33,729 bases of DNA from Chamaesiphon sp. GL140_3_metabinner_50 (GCF_025361915.1 NZ_JANYJC010000205.1:1-33729), one strand, 5' to 3'. Numbered from the stretch's first letter, positions 7,076-15,572 are shown. Notes: generated from the letters alone by a model not told the origin. Program-made: numbers and translations.

Positions 7076-7999
7076 ATGTCAACAAAAATAGCTGCTACAA
7101 CGCGATCGATCGAGCCAGATTTAGCTCTGAGACTGCGATCCGATGCAATTTCTCGAATGAAAATCGAGCAGCCAGGAAATATTCTCACTTGCGAAATTCC
7201 AGATTGGAGTCCGGGGATGGTGGCAAATGCTAGTTTCTTCAGCCATCCAGAATTTGGTGCCAGATACTTTAGATCCGAAAATAATAGTCAAGAATTTGGT
7301 AACCGTTGGCAAGCGGCAATCGGTAATTGGGATGACAAGATCGTTGTCGATATTGGTTGTGGTTTAGGTAATGTGTATGCTGCTGTAGGTGGTTCGCCGC
7401 GAGAAATATTGGGTGTCGATATCAGTTATGGCGCGTTAGTAAATGCCGCAAAAATCGGCTATACGCCAATATTAGCCGACGCTCACAATTTGCCTTTTGT
7501 CGATGGATTCGCAGATATTGTCACACTCAACGCCGTACTACATCATTGCGATGATATGGCTGGGGTTTTAGCAGAAGCAGCGCGCCTGGTTCGCCCTGGT
7601 GGGGTATTAATTACAGATGAAGATCCGTTATGCTATCTGCCAAGCGATCGAGGGGTGGCATTCTTAATTACTGAAGCTAGGAAAAGATTTCCGATGTATT
7701 GGTTGCCAGGGAGAGCGGGTATCTACACACCGCCTCACGAAGAAGCTTGGCGATTAGCTACAGAGATTCATAATAGCAAACCGGGCGATGGTGTCACGCC
7801 AGCACTTTATCTCGATACTTTAGAGCCGTTAGGGTTTGAGGTCGATCTGTACCCGCATTATCATAATGTCGGCGATGAATTATTCCAAGGGAAAATGGGT
7901 AAATTGGGTTTCAAGGATAGCTTGATTAAATTATTAGCTGGGAAAAATGCCCCACAAGCACCTCAATCGATCGCCTGTATTGCGAAGAGATGGGAGTAA
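7076..7999 (+). CDS. Class I SAM-dependent methyltransferase, copy 1
   Basis: A 307-residue Rossmann-type methyltransferase. Motif I is VVDIGCGLGNVYA (about residues 89-102), followed by the acidic GVDIS, then LADAHNLPFVDGFADIV, LNAVLHHCDDM and ARLVRPGGVLITDEDP, as in Methyltransf_11/25 proteins. The C-terminal half (FPMYWLPGRA, LATEIHN, PGDGVT) is shared with the gene at 15573-16475, which is clearly a paralogue. The acceptor is unknown; the second copy sits inside the polysaccharide locus, so sugar O-methylation is a fair guess. The last codons (AKRWE) and the TAA stop fall in the first unit of an STRR array; the paralogue ends differently (ARKLAV), suggesting that the repeat rewrote this C-terminus. 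There is no clear SD. Confidence 0.9.
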   Translation: MSTKIAATTRSIEPDLALRLRSDAISRMKIEQPGNILTCEIPDWSPGMVANASFFSHPEFGARYFRSENNSQEFGNRWQAAIGNWDDKIVVDIGCGLGNVYAAVGGSPREILGVDISYGALVNAAKIGYTPILADAHNLPFVDGFADIVTLNAVLHHCDDMAGVLAEAARLVRPGGVLITDEDPLCYLPSDRGVAFLITEARKRFPMYWLPGRAGIYTPPHEEAWRLATEIHNSKPGDGVTPALYLDTLEPLGFEVDLYPHYHNVGDELFQGKMGKLGFKDSLIKLLAGKNAPQAPQSIACIAKRWE

Positions 8000-8068
8000 G
8001 GAGATAGGAGTAAGGAGATAGGAGTAAGGAGATAGGAGTAAGGAGATAGGAGTAAGGAGATAGGAGTG
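7987..8068. repeat. 14-bp tandem repeat (gagataggagtaag)n
   Basis: A first unit, gagatgggagtaag, with one change (7987-8000) is followed by four perfect units gagataggagtaag (8001-8056) and a partial sixth ending at 8068. The stop codon of the upstream gene is the taa of the first unit. Each 14-mer is two heptamers (gagatag + gagtaag). Confidence 0.92.
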
Positions 8069-8081
8069 ATTACTTCTACAG

Positions 8082-8144
8082 CCTAAAACCTAAAACCTAA
8101 AACCTAAAACCTAAAACCTAAAACCTAAAACCTAAAACCTAAAG
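8082..8144. repeat. Heptamer array (cctaaaa)8 plus one variant
   Basis: Eight perfect cctaaaa units (8082-8137) plus cctaaag. On the other strand it reads (TTTTAGG)n, superficially like a plant/algal telomere repeat. It ends 1 nt before the stop codon (8146-8148) of the SpoIID-domain gene. A shorter relative (cctaaagcctaaaacctacaacctaaag) lies at 16536-16564. Confidence 0.92.
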
Positions 8145-8145
8145 C

Positions 8146-9258
8146 CTAGGAAGCTGGTAATTTTTCGATTTTAACGCCCTGATAGTAGTGAGCTAAGATG
8201 CTGGGATACTTTTGCCCCTGTTCGGCGAGATTATAGGCACCCCATTGGCTCATCCCCAAACCGTGCCCGTAGCCGCGTCCGGTTAGGGTAAATCCGGTTG
8301 GTGTGGGGGAGATTGTAAAGCGCAGACTGCGGAGCTTGAGGGCGGTTCTGAACTGACTTCCGGTGAAGGTTTGGGTGGTATCGCCGCTAACTGTCAGACT
8401 CATAACGCTACCAAATTGGGTGGTGCGATCGGGCACGATCGTTCGTACTTGCTTAATTTTGAGACTTTGACTTAGTTGGGCGAGTGTAAATGGTTGCGTC
8501 CACTCATATCCTGGCGAGCCGATATCGTAATCTGTGACACCCCGCAAATACGGCTCCCGACTCAACCAGATATCTTCGACATTCTCTGTATGCCCTCCAG
8601 AAGACGCATGAAAGGCAGCCAATATCGGTTTACCCCCATATGTCACAATTTGACCGAGCGTAGCATTAACGGCGGCTTGAGTGGTGTCTGATTCGCTCGA
8701 TAAGCCGCGATAGACTTGACTCGATTGGGTACTATCGACATCGAAAGGTTTTTGGCTAGTGGCGCGGCTGCGATAGAGGGCATAAGTACGTGCGGCGACG
8801 GCTTGAGCTTTGAGAGCTTCGGCAGGAAAAGTCGGACTCATCTCGGCACCTAAGACGCTGTACAGATACTGTTCGAGATTGACATTATTGATGGCTAGTA
8901 GTTGTTTGTTAACGGCAATTACCTGCACCCAGCCGCGATACCAACGATCGCCGATCCAGATGTAGCCACCTTGTTGGGGTTTTACCCATAGTTGAGTGAC
9001 TTTACTATTACCAAATTCAATGCGATCGTTGTTGGCTGTGACGATCGATCCTTGTAAAGGTTGTAGTTCGCCCAATTTTTGACCCTTTTCATCGCTGACG
9101 ACAGCAGGTGTAGAGCTGCTCAGGTTGACTTGAGCTACTTTGGCGGCGATGGCAACCCGCAATTGCTGAGAATGTGCAGGCGCGATCGCCATCGCCCATA
9201 TTATTAAAGACAGCCATCCAGTCTGTTTACTCACTTTGAAAATTCGCATCGGGGTCAA
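8146..9258 (-). CDS. SpoIID/LytB-domain protein, secreted
   Basis: A 370-residue protein with an N-terminal signal peptide (basic MRIFKVSKQTGW, hydrophobic LSLIIWAMAIAPAHS, likely cleaved near residue 30), so it is periplasmic or cell-wall facing. The SpoIID domain is recognised by YLYSVLGAEMSPTFP, AEALKAQAVAARTYAL, AFHASSGGHTENVEDIW and the C-terminal GRGYGHGLGMSQWGAY. SpoIID of Bacillus is a lytic transglycosylase on denuded peptidoglycan; LytB-type relatives stimulate amidases. Cyanobacteria do not sporulate, so a cell-wall remodelling role is expected. Met1 (MTPM) or Met4 (MRIF) are both possible starts. The TAG stop lies against the cctaaaa heptamer array. It converges with the methyltransferase gene. 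Confidence 0.9.
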   Translation of the reverse strand: MTPMRIFKVSKQTGWLSLIIWAMAIAPAHSQQLRVAIAAKVAQVNLSSSTPAVVSDEKGQKLGELQPLQGSIVTANNDRIEFGNSKVTQLWVKPQQGGYIWIGDRWYRGWVQVIAVNKQLLAINNVNLEQYLYSVLGAEMSPTFPAEALKAQAVAARTYALYRSRATSQKPFDVDSTQSSQVYRGLSSESDTTQAAVNATLGQIVTYGGKPILAAFHASSGGHTENVEDIWLSREPYLRGVTDYDIGSPGYEWTQPFTLAQLSQSLKIKQVRTIVPDRTTQFGSVMSLTVSGDTTQTFTGSQFRTALKLRSLRFTISPTPTGFTLTGRGYGHGLGMSQWGAYNLAEQGQKYPSILAHYYQGVKIEKLPAS

Positions 9259-9287
9259 AATTTAGCAATCGATCGCTAATCATACCC

Positions 9288-9304
9288 TAGATGGGAGATG
9301 GGAA
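9288..9304. repeat. Minimal STRR remnant
   Basis: gatgggagatgggaacg in the 143-nt divergent gap between the SpoIID-domain gene and the DegT-type gene. The rest of the gap must hold both promoters, but I see no convincing -35/-10 pair. Confidence 0.45.
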
Positions 9305-9401
9305 CGTCCGACGTTGGTGGCGCGTCACTAGATGGTAAATTGAGGCAAACACGATCGAAGTGTGAGCCTATTCCGCTACAATTAATTGAAAATCCACGGT
9401 T

Positions 9402-10562
9402 ATGAACGTTGTGAGTAACATCCCCCCTCTTGACCTCAAACGGCAGTATCAAGCGATCGGTGCTGATGTCAGTGCAGCGGTATTAGAAGTTTTAGCCTCT
9501 GGTGCATACATTGGCGGCTCTGTCGTTCGAGATTTCGAGCAGCAATTTGCTAGCTATGTCGGTACGACTGAATGCGTCGGTTGCAATTCCGGTACGGATG
9601 CGCTGTATCTGGCTCTGAGAGCGATGAAAATTGGCGCGGGGGATGAAGTAATTACCACGCCCTTTACCTTCATTGCGACGGCAGAAACCATCAGCGAAGC
9701 AGGTGCCAAACCAGTATTTGTCGATATCGATCTGGCTACTTTCAATCTCGATTTGAGTCAATTAGCCGCCGCCATTACGCCCCGCACTAGGGCGATTATG
9801 CCCGTGCATTTATTTGGCAATCCACTCGATCTGACAAAGCTGATGTCGATCGCGACGCAGCATAATTTAATTGTGATCGAAGATTGCGCCCAAGCTACAG
9901 GTGCCAAATGGAATGGCAAACAAGTGGGGAGCATCGGACATTTTGGGTGTTTTAGCTTCTTCCCTACCAAAAATCTCGGTGCTTGTGGCGATGGTGGGGC
10001 AATTACCGTCAACGATCCCGCTCTAGCTGCCGATTTGCGGATGTATCGCGAACATGGCAGCCGTCAGCGATATTATCATGAAGCGATCGGCGTAAATAGT
10101 CGCCTCGATGCCATTCAAGCGGCAGTTTTACAGGTTAAACTCCAACATCTCGATCGCTGGAACCAGCAGAGAGCTAAAGTTGCAGCTATTTATCAAGAGT
10201 TACTCGCCAATGTCCCCAATATTATTACCCCTCAAGCAACTCCTGGGGGCGAATCGGCGTGGAATCAATATACGATTAGATTAGTGGCACCTGCGGGTAT
10301 CGATGCTGCGGCTTATCGCGATCGAGTCCGTGCTAGTCTTCTTGAAGTTGGCGTAATCTCGATGATTTATTATCCGCTGCCATTACATTTACAGGAAGTA
10401 TATCGCGATCTCCATCTCCCGATCGGCAGTTTCCCCAATACCGAACTAGTCAGCCACCAAGTACTCTCGATTCCAATGTTTCCCGAAATTACCTTTGATG
10501 AGCAACAACGGGTAGTATACGCCCTCAAGGATGCGATCGCGGCTCATCATACGCCCGAATAG
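9402..10562 (+). CDS. DegT/DnrJ/EryC1/StrS-family sugar aminotransferase
   Basis: A 386-residue PLP enzyme of the nucleotide-sugar aminotransferase family, which converts a keto-sugar nucleotide to an amino sugar for surface glycans or glycosylated metabolites. Recognisable parts are PLDLKRQY at the N-terminus, CNSGTDALYLALRAM (phosphate-binding turn), GDEVITTPFTFIATAE, IEDCAQATGA (the Asp that pairs with the PLP nitrogen) and the Schiff-base lysine in FFPTKNLGACGDGGAI. The C-terminal SRLDAIQAAVLQ and IYYPLPLH are family-typical. Length is normal and nothing is missing. It stands alone on + between minus-strand genes, 3.7 kb before the polysaccharide block, and could supply it with an amino sugar. 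No SD is evident. Confidence 0.93.
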   Translation: MNVVSNIPPLDLKRQYQAIGADVSAAVLEVLASGAYIGGSVVRDFEQQFASYVGTTECVGCNSGTDALYLALRAMKIGAGDEVITTPFTFIATAETISEAGAKPVFVDIDLATFNLDLSQLAAAITPRTRAIMPVHLFGNPLDLTKLMSIATQHNLIVIEDCAQATGAKWNGKQVGSIGHFGCFSFFPTKNLGACGDGGAITVNDPALAADLRMYREHGSRQRYYHEAIGVNSRLDAIQAAVLQVKLQHLDRWNQQRAKVAAIYQELLANVPNIITPQATPGGESAWNQYTIRLVAPAGIDAAAYRDRVRASLLEVGVISMIYYPLPLHLQEVYRDLHLPIGSFPNTELVSHQVLSIPMFPEITFDEQQRVVYALKDAIAAHHTPE

Positions 10563-10626
10563 ATGCCCCGATCTCGTCCATTCAATTGGTGCGCTGTCTC
10601 GCTCTAAATGTACCAATCGAGGCGAT

Positions 10627-10720
10627 TTACACTCAAAAGCCCCCTTTTTAAGGGGGTTGGGGGATTCAGATCTCAAAACGAAGTCCAGCCGACTTGTGTA
10701 TGGAACCCAATTTGAGATCT
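10627..10720. mobile_element. MITE-like element remnant, copy A
   Basis: A CCCCC…GGGGG stem (agcccccttttta/agggggttggggg) is followed by cagatctcaaaacgaagtccagccgacttgtgta. The segment gatctcaaaacgaag…acttgtgta matches the reverse complement of the left arm of copy D (30275-30330) and the right arm of copy C (…cgaagcccagccgacttgtgttta). agatctcaaa (10668-10677) and tttgagatct (10711-10720) form a perfect inverted repeat. The left terminal repeat seems lost. No coding capacity; ORFs 10446-10676 and 10531-10728 are spurious. Confidence 0.65.
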
Positions 10721-10732
10721 TCTATTGACTTT

Positions 10733-11074
10733 TCAGACATCCTCTAATGTCAAATGTTCAGCAAGCCGCGACTCCAGAATTTCGATAAGTTCTGGATCCA
10801 TGTATTGATAGTCATCGCTAATATGTAAAACAACTACCAACTTATTAGCAATCAGATCGGGGTATTTTTGCTGAAGAATTGCCGCGTGACGTTTTTCCAT
10901 TACAAAAATTCGATCCGCCCAATTAATTAAACCCGGTGTAATTTTAATTCTGGCACGATCTGAAGTCCCCGCCGATTTGGCTGTATATCGCTCGCTAGCT
11001 GCAAATAAATTGGCTGCTGTCGGACTCCGCCATTGATTGCGACTACAAATAAATAACAATTGCTCTTGATACAT
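10733..11074 (-). CDS. Small tyrosine-phosphatase-like protein (LMW-PTP fold, COG4551-type)
   Basis: A 113-residue protein starting MYQEQLLFICSRNQWRSPTA. The CSRNQWRS segment is a C-x5-R-S phosphatase P-loop directly after the first strand, as in low-molecular-weight protein tyrosine phosphatases. It is shorter than the classical 150-residue enzymes, and a standard DPY/DPF loop is not obvious (MDPEL near residue 92 is the nearest candidate), which fits the predicted-PTP group COG4551. It could dephosphorylate phosphotyrosine or another phosphoester. It begins 12 nt after the ureC stop on the same strand, so it is probably co-transcribed with ureC; a functional link is not established. Confidence 0.8.
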   Translation of the reverse strand: MYQEQLLFICSRNQWRSPTAANLFAASERYTAKSAGTSDRARIKITPGLINWADRIFVMEKRHAAILQQKYPDLIANKLVVVLHISDDYQYMDPELIEILESRLAEHLTLEDV

Positions 11075-11086
11075 TAATTTCGATTT

Positions 11087-12796
11087 TTAGAACAAGAAAT
11101 AACGCTGCGCCATTGGTAAAACAGTCGCAGGTTCGCAGGTAAGTAACTCCCCATCCGCTCTGACTTCATAAGTTTCGGGGTTGACTTCAATTCGCGGTAG
11201 CGCATCATTTAACTTCAGATCGCGCTTGCTAATTTGACGAGTATTCGATACTGCTAATACCTGTTTTTGTAACTGCAATCGATCGGGTAAAAATTGTTCG
11301 ATCGCGACTTGAGACATAAACGTAAATGCCGTATTAGTTCTCGCACCACCATAACTACCAAACATCGGACGCATGTGGACAGGTTGCGGTGTGGGAATAC
11401 TCGCATTCGCATCGCCCATTTGCGCCCAGGCAATCAGTCCGCCCTTAATTACCGTCTCTGGTTTGACTCCAAAGAAGGCAGGTTTCCACAAGCATAAATC
11501 GGCAATTTTACCAGACTCGATCGAACCCACATAATTACTGATTCCGTGGGTAATTGCGGGGTTAATTGTATACTTAGCAATATAGCGTTTCGCCCGTAAA
11601 TTATCGGCAGGTTGATTATCTTGAGGTAAACCGCCCCGCTGGACTTTCATTTTATGGGCGGTTTGCCAAGTCCGAATAATTGTTTCGCCAATTCTGCCCA
11701 TCGCTTGAGAGTCAGAAGAAATCATACTAAATGCGCCCAAATCGTGAAGAATATCTTCAGCGGCGATCGTTTCGCGGCGAATTCTCGACTCGGCAAAAGC
11801 CACATCTTCAGGAATACTCGGACTCAAATGGTGACACACCATCAACATATCCAAATGTTCGTCCAAAGTATTTAAAGTATAGGGGCGAGTCGGATTGGTA
11901 GATGAGGGTAAAACATTCGCCTCACCACAAACTCTAATAATATCGGGCGCGTGTCCGCCACCCGCACCTTCGGTATGATAAGTGTGAATAGTGCGCCCCT
12001 TAAACGCCCCAATTGTCGCCTCCACAAACCCCGCCTCATTGAGCGTATCCGTATGAATCGCCACCTGTACATCATACTCATCCGCCACATTCAAACAATT
12101 ATCGATCGTCGCAGGCGTAGTTCCCCAATCTTCATGTAATTTTAACCCGATCGCACCCGCTTCCACCTGCTCGACCAAACCCTGCGGCTGAGAACTATTC
12201 CCCTTCCCCAACAACCCAATATTCATCGGAAACGCATCCATCGCCTGCAACATCCGGTGCATATTCCACACTCCCGGCGTACAGGTAGTCGCACTCGTCC
12301 CCGCTGCTGGCCCCGTACCACCCCCAATCATCGTCGTAATTCCCGCTGCGATCGCGACTTCAATCTGTTGAGGGCAGATAAAATGAATGTGGGTATCGAT
12401 CCCCCCCGCAGTCAAAATCGACCCCTCCCCGGCGATAATTTCGGTACCTGGGCCGATAATAATATCGACATTATCTTGAATATAAGGATTTCCCGCCTTC
12501 CCAATTTTATAAATCTTGCCATCCTTAATCCCGACATCGGCTTTGACAATTCCCCACCAATCGAGAATCACCGCATTAGTAATGACTAAATCCACCGCAC
12601 CATCAGCATTAGAGATCGGCGATTGTCCCATCCCATCTCGAATTACCTTCCCACCCCCAAACTTCACCTCATCCCCATAAGTTGTAAAATCGCGCTCGAT
12701 TTCAATGAATAACTCCGTATCAGCAAGCCGGACGCGATCGCCTGTAGTAGGCCCGTATGTCTGAGCGTAAGCGCGGCGATCCATTCTATAACTCAT
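11087..12796 (-). CDS. ureC: Urease subunit alpha
   Basis: A 569-residue catalytic subunit of urease, which hydrolyses urea to ammonia and carbamate in the cytoplasm with two nickel ions. Clear signatures are [31 protein letters not shown] (two nickel histidines), [12 protein letters not shown] (the lysine that is carbamylated), [37 protein letters not shown] (active-site flap Cys-His) and SSDSQAMGR (nickel Asp). Length matches the family. Met1 ([12 protein letters not shown]) or Met5 are both possible starts. The gene is an orphan: ureA, ureB and the accessory ureD-G genes are not adjacent, consistent with the scattered urease genes of several cyanobacteria. The next gene downstream is a small phosphatase-like ORF. 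Confidence 0.97.
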   Translation of the reverse strand: MSYRMDRRAYAQTYGPTTGDRVRLADTELFIEIERDFTTYGDEVKFGGGKVIRDGMGQSPISNADGAVDLVITNAVILDWWGIVKADVGIKDGKIYKIGKAGNPYIQDNVDIIIGPGTEIIAGEGSILTAGGIDTHIHFICPQQIEVAIAAGITTMIGGGTGPAAGTSATTCTPGVWNMHRMLQAMDAFPMNIGLLGKGNSSQPQGLVEQVEAGAIGLKLHEDWGTTPATIDNCLNVADEYDVQVAIHTDTLNEAGFVEATIGAFKGRTIHTYHTEGAGGGHAPDIIRVCGEANVLPSSTNPTRPYTLNTLDEHLDMLMVCHHLSPSIPEDVAFAESRIRRETIAAEDILHDLGAFSMISSDSQAMGRIGETIIRTWQTAHKMKVQRGGLPQDNQPADNLRAKRYIAKYTINPAITHGISNYVGSIESGKIADLCLWKPAFFGVKPETVIKGGLIAWAQMGDANASIPTPQPVHMRPMFGSYGGARTNTAFTFMSQVAIEQFLPDRLQLQKQVLAVSNTRQISKRDLKLNDALPRIEVNPETYEVRADGELLTCEPATVLPMAQRYFLF

Positions 12797-12880
12797 AGTC
12801 AGTTAGGGGATGATGTTTTGCGATCATTTTACTCGAATGACGTATTCTCTGCTTCAGGAATCGATCTAATCCAGATCTAG

Positions 12881-12901
12881 CAACACTAAACCTTAGTGTT
12901 G
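12881..12901. promoter_or_regulatory. Perfect palindrome, probable HigA operator
   Basis: caacactaa-acc-ttagtgttg is a perfect 9-bp inverted repeat with a 3-nt spacer. It lies 116 nt upstream of higB and overlaps the first three bases of a consensus -35 hexamer. That is where an autorepressing antitoxin would bind. Confidence 0.6.
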
Positions 12902-12930
12902 ACAATTAGTTTTCAACATGCAAACATAGT
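12899..12930 (+). promoter_or_regulatory. Candidate promoter of the higBA operon
   Basis: A consensus -35 TTGACA at 12899-12904 is followed by AAACAT (17-nt spacing) or CATAGT (20-nt spacing) as weak -10 candidates. The upstream palindrome overlaps the -35. The leader would be about 80-90 nt. Confidence 0.45.
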
Positions 12931-13016
12931 ACGTACACAACCAAAGCACGACCAAGCAAACCACATGGAATCGCATCCTCAGAATACTGAATATAAATAT
13001 TTAAAGGAAAGCTCCC

Positions 13017-13316
13017 ATGCACCTCATTTCTGCTGGCAAACTCAAAGAAGCATCAGCCTTATATCCTGATGTAGAAGAAGTAATTAAGAACTTCTATAAA
13101 AAAGTTGAAAAATCAGCATGGCAAAACCTTATCGATGTGCAAAAAGAATATCGAGCTGCTGAGTCAGTTGGCAATTTTACTGTTTTCAATATCAAAGGTA
13201 ATAAATATCGCCTCATTCTTGACATAGATTATGAGGAGCAAGTCGTTTATTTTAAATATTTTCTGACCCACGCCGAATACGATAAGGAGCAGTGGAAAAA
13301 TGACCCATACTATTAG
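13017..13316 (+). CDS. higB: HigB-type mRNA interferase toxin
   Basis: A 99-residue RelE-superfamily toxin of the HigB group. Family marks are SAWQNLIDVQKEYRAAESVG, FNIKGNKYRLILDIDYEEQVVYFKYFLTHAEYDKE: the strand pair NKYRL…VVYFKYFLTHAEYD with the conserved C-terminal His-Tyr-Asp region carries the ribonuclease site. Such toxins cut mRNA on the ribosome. An SD-like aaagga lies 8-13 nt before the ATG. The gene precedes and overlaps its antitoxin by 17 nt, the toxin-first order typical of higBA. The host-inhibition role is by family knowledge. Confidence 0.9.
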   Translation: MHLISAGKLKEASALYPDVEEVIKNFYKKVEKSAWQNLIDVQKEYRAAESVGNFTVFNIKGNKYRLILDIDYEEQVVYFKYFLTHAEYDKEQWKNDPYY

Positions 13317-13719
13317 CAGAGGGGATTATATTGACTTATTAAACCAAGATCGAATCATTCCCAAAATCATTGAAACGCATGAAGAGTACGAACAGTTTTT
13401 GGCTGTAGCTGAAAGATTAATCTTCAAAAAACAGGATCGGACTCCTGAAGAAACTGTTCTATTTAGACTTTTGGTTAAGCTAATTAAAGACTATGAAGAG
13501 GAAACATACAACCTTAAAGAGTGGTCGAAAACGTCACCCCACGAGCTGTTACAGCATTTGATGGAAGCTCGTGGGATGAAGCAAGTGGACTTGGTAGGAG
13601 TACTCAGTCCGTCGAAAGGGTTGGTGTCTTCGATCGTCAATGGTAAGCGCGCAATTAGTAAGGCACAAGCAAAGAAACTGGGAGAAATATTTAATATCTC
13701 GGCTAGTGTATTTATTTAA
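13300..13719 (+). CDS. higA: HigA-type antitoxin with XRE helix-turn-helix
   Basis: A 139-residue protein overlapping higB by 17 nt. The first 85 residues are helical (TPEETVLFRLLVKLIKDYEEE); the C-terminal part is an XRE-type DNA-binding domain: LLQHLMEARGMKQVDLVGVL, then SKGLVSSIVNGKRAISKAQAKKLGEIF. This order is standard for HigA antitoxins that neutralise HigB and repress their operon. The palindrome at 12881-12901 is the likely binding site. The reading frame is intact. Confidence 0.92.
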   Translation: MTHTISRGDYIDLLNQDRIIPKIIETHEEYEQFLAVAERLIFKKQDRTPEETVLFRLLVKLIKDYEEETYNLKEWSKTSPHELLQHLMEARGMKQVDLVGVLSPSKGLVSSIVNGKRAISKAQAKKLGEIFNISASVFI

Positions 13720-13842
13720 TTAGTCTAGCTATGACATGAATTAGCCCGATCGGGATGGAATCGATCGAAGATCTAAAATTAGCTAGTGCTACAATCGATA
13801 GACGGCGATCGGCACTTAACATCAGGCAAAGCCAAGATTTTT

Positions 13843-14154
13843 ATGACTAATGCTCTTTTCAGTCCCGAAGATCTGTCTATTCAAGAAAATCTGCTGCAAC
13901 TTGCGACTCAGTTGGGACATCCTCTAAATCGGGCATCTGTGGAGCAACTGTACCAAGATGCACGGGATCTCCTCAGCCATGTTTCCCCCGCACCCGTGAC
14001 GCTGGCGCGTGTGGCGGGGACGCTGTTGGTGTACCACATTCAAGATCCAGCCGCTGAAGAGTTGAAGTGGTTTAAAGCGCAGATCGAGCAATGTGTAGAT
14101 GAAGAAGAGGTTGAGGAATCGATCGAATCGCTACATCGCGTTGATGGATTGTGA
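13843..14154 (+). CDS. Hypothetical protein, helical and acidic
   Basis: The ORF is open from 13786 (122 residues), but the first 19 residues look like noncoding DNA (MLQSIDGDRHLTSGK). I prefer the Met at 13843 (MTNALFSPEDLSIQ), giving 103 residues. I do not recognise a family with a known function. The protein is predicted to be all-helical (ENLLQLATQLGHPLN, EQLYQDARDLLSHV, LARVAGTLLVYHI) with an acidic C-terminus (CVDEEEVEESIESL) and no membrane segment. It lies 124 nt after higA and 77 nt before the first glycosyltransferase gene. The promoter of the polysaccharide block could be before it or before the GT gene. Confidence 0.65.
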   Translation: MTNALFSPEDLSIQENLLQLATQLGHPLNRASVEQLYQDARDLLSHVSPAPVTLARVAGTLLVYHIQDPAAEELKWFKAQIEQCVDEEEVEESIESLHRVDGL

Positions 14155-14231
14155 TGGGTGGTGAATCTATGCTGATGAATTGAAAGTAAAAAATTTGGCA
14201 CTCAGGTACATATAGTTTTACAAAAGTTCCG

Positions 14232-15371
14232 ATGAAGATTCTTTTCCTCGACCAAAGCGGTAAACCTGGTGGAGCAGAACTGTGCTTGTTGGATATTGCT
14301 AAAACATATCGCGGCTGCTTAGTGTGTTTATTCGCCGATGGCTTCTTTCGCACCATGCTGGAGGAGGAACAGATCCCCGTCAAAGTATTAGCAACTGCAA
14401 TTGATGTTCAAAAAGACAGCAGTACTCTTCAAGGCGTGTATAGTATCGGACGGCTGCTACCGCTGGCGATCTCAGTTGCACGACTGAGCCGCAAGTATGA
14501 CTTAATCTATGCCAATACCCAAAAAGCTCTAGTCGTCGGCGCACTAGCAAGCGTCTTGAGTCGGCGTTCCTTAGTTTTTCACCTACATGACATCCTCTCG
14601 TTAGAGCACTTTAGTAAGACAAATCAACGAATTGCCGTGACGCTGGCAAATCGGTTTGCATCACTGGTAATTGCCAATTCTCAAGCCAGTCAGTCGGCTT
14701 TTATTGCCGCTGGCGGGCAGGCAAAACTGACCCAAGTTGTTTATAACGGCTTTAATCTCGCTGCTTATCGAGATATCGCGTCTCAACGCCAGCCGACTCG
14801 ACAGGCATTGGGATTTACAGATCGCGATTTTGTGGTCGGACACTTTAGTCGGCTTGCGCCGTGGAAAGGACAGCATTTATTAATTGAAGCACTAACTCAT
14901 TGTCCCGAATCTGTGAGTGCGATGTTCGTAGGCGATGCTTTATTTGGCGAACGAGACTATGTAACCCAACTACAGCAACAGGTTAAAGATTTACACCTCG
15001 AACATCGAGTGCGGTTTGTCGGCTTTCGGTCTGATGTCGCCGAACTAATGGCAGCATGTGACTTGGTAGCGCATACTTCAACCGCGCCAGAACCGTTTGG
15101 GCGGGTGATCGTCGAGGCGATGTTGTGCGGTACTCCCGTCGTGGCAGCGGCGGCGGGCGGCGCAATGGAATTGGTGGCAGATGGGGTGACTGGCTGGCTC
15201 GTGGCACCTGGCGATCCGGTGAAACTGGCAGCGGTAATTGTGCAATGTTACGATCGACCCTCGATCGCACAGGAAATTGCAGCTACCGCCCAAATCCAAG
15301 CCAGTCAACGCTTTGACCTAACGGCGATCGCCCGACAAATCGATCGAATCTTAGTCCGAGTGGTGGGGTGA
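14232..15371 (+). CDS. Glycosyltransferase family 4 (GT-B), no. 1
   Basis: A 379-residue GT-B retaining glycosyltransferase. The N-terminal Rossmann part begins MKILFLDQSGKPGGAELCLLD, with the GGAE sugar-acceptor loop. The C-terminal nucleotide-binding part has GHFSRLAPWKGQHLLIEA, VRFVGFRSDVAELMAACD and the EPFGRVIVEAMLCGTPVVA (E-x7-E) motif at about residue 287. It moves a sugar from a nucleotide donor to a lipid-linked or glycan acceptor at the inner face of the plasma membrane. Sugar and linkage cannot be read from the sequence. It is the first gene of the polysaccharide locus. The TGA stop lies in a ggggtgacgaggggac repeat word, like other genes here. Confidence 0.92.
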   Translation: MKILFLDQSGKPGGAELCLLDIAKTYRGCLVCLFADGFFRTMLEEEQIPVKVLATAIDVQKDSSTLQGVYSIGRLLPLAISVARLSRKYDLIYANTQKALVVGALASVLSRRSLVFHLHDILSLEHFSKTNQRIAVTLANRFASLVIANSQASQSAFIAAGGQAKLTQVVYNGFNLAAYRDIASQRQPTRQALGFTDRDFVVGHFSRLAPWKGQHLLIEALTHCPESVSAMFVGDALFGERDYVTQLQQQVKDLHLEHRVRFVGFRSDVAELMAACDLVAHTSTAPEPFGRVIVEAMLCGTPVVAAAAGGAMELVADGVTGWLVAPGDPVKLAAVIVQCYDRPSIAQEIAATAQIQASQRFDLTAIARQIDRILVRVVG

Positions 15372-15426
15372 CGAGGGGACAGTATTGCGACGATGCTCGG
15401 CAACCACGAGACTGGGGGACGAGTAC
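15362..15426. repeat. STRR-like remnant downstream of GT4 gene
   Basis: gtggggtgacgaggggac and gagactgggggacgag are the same words as in the block at 5873-5932. The stop codon of the upstream gene is inside the first word. The gap to the methyltransferase start has no other feature. Confidence 0.5.
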
Positions 15427-15572
15427 ATCTGGAGGATTGTTGAGCTTGAAGATCGCTGTTTAAAGGTAGAAACGATCGTTTTGTATCACACTACATATTG
15501 AAATATTACTGTATATTTAAATATAGTGAGGTATGGATTTCGATAATATTACTATTGAGGCTGACGATCGTG

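Noticed and set aside
8082-8144. True telomere or linear chromosome end
   Set aside because: The array is internal, 63 bp long, flanked by intact convergent genes, and similar heptamer arrays occur elsewhere as STRR repeats.
15498-15572. Use of the upstream start for methyltransferase copy 2
   Set aside because: The extra 25 residues have no counterpart in copy 1 and no SD; a gagg lies before the Met at 15573.
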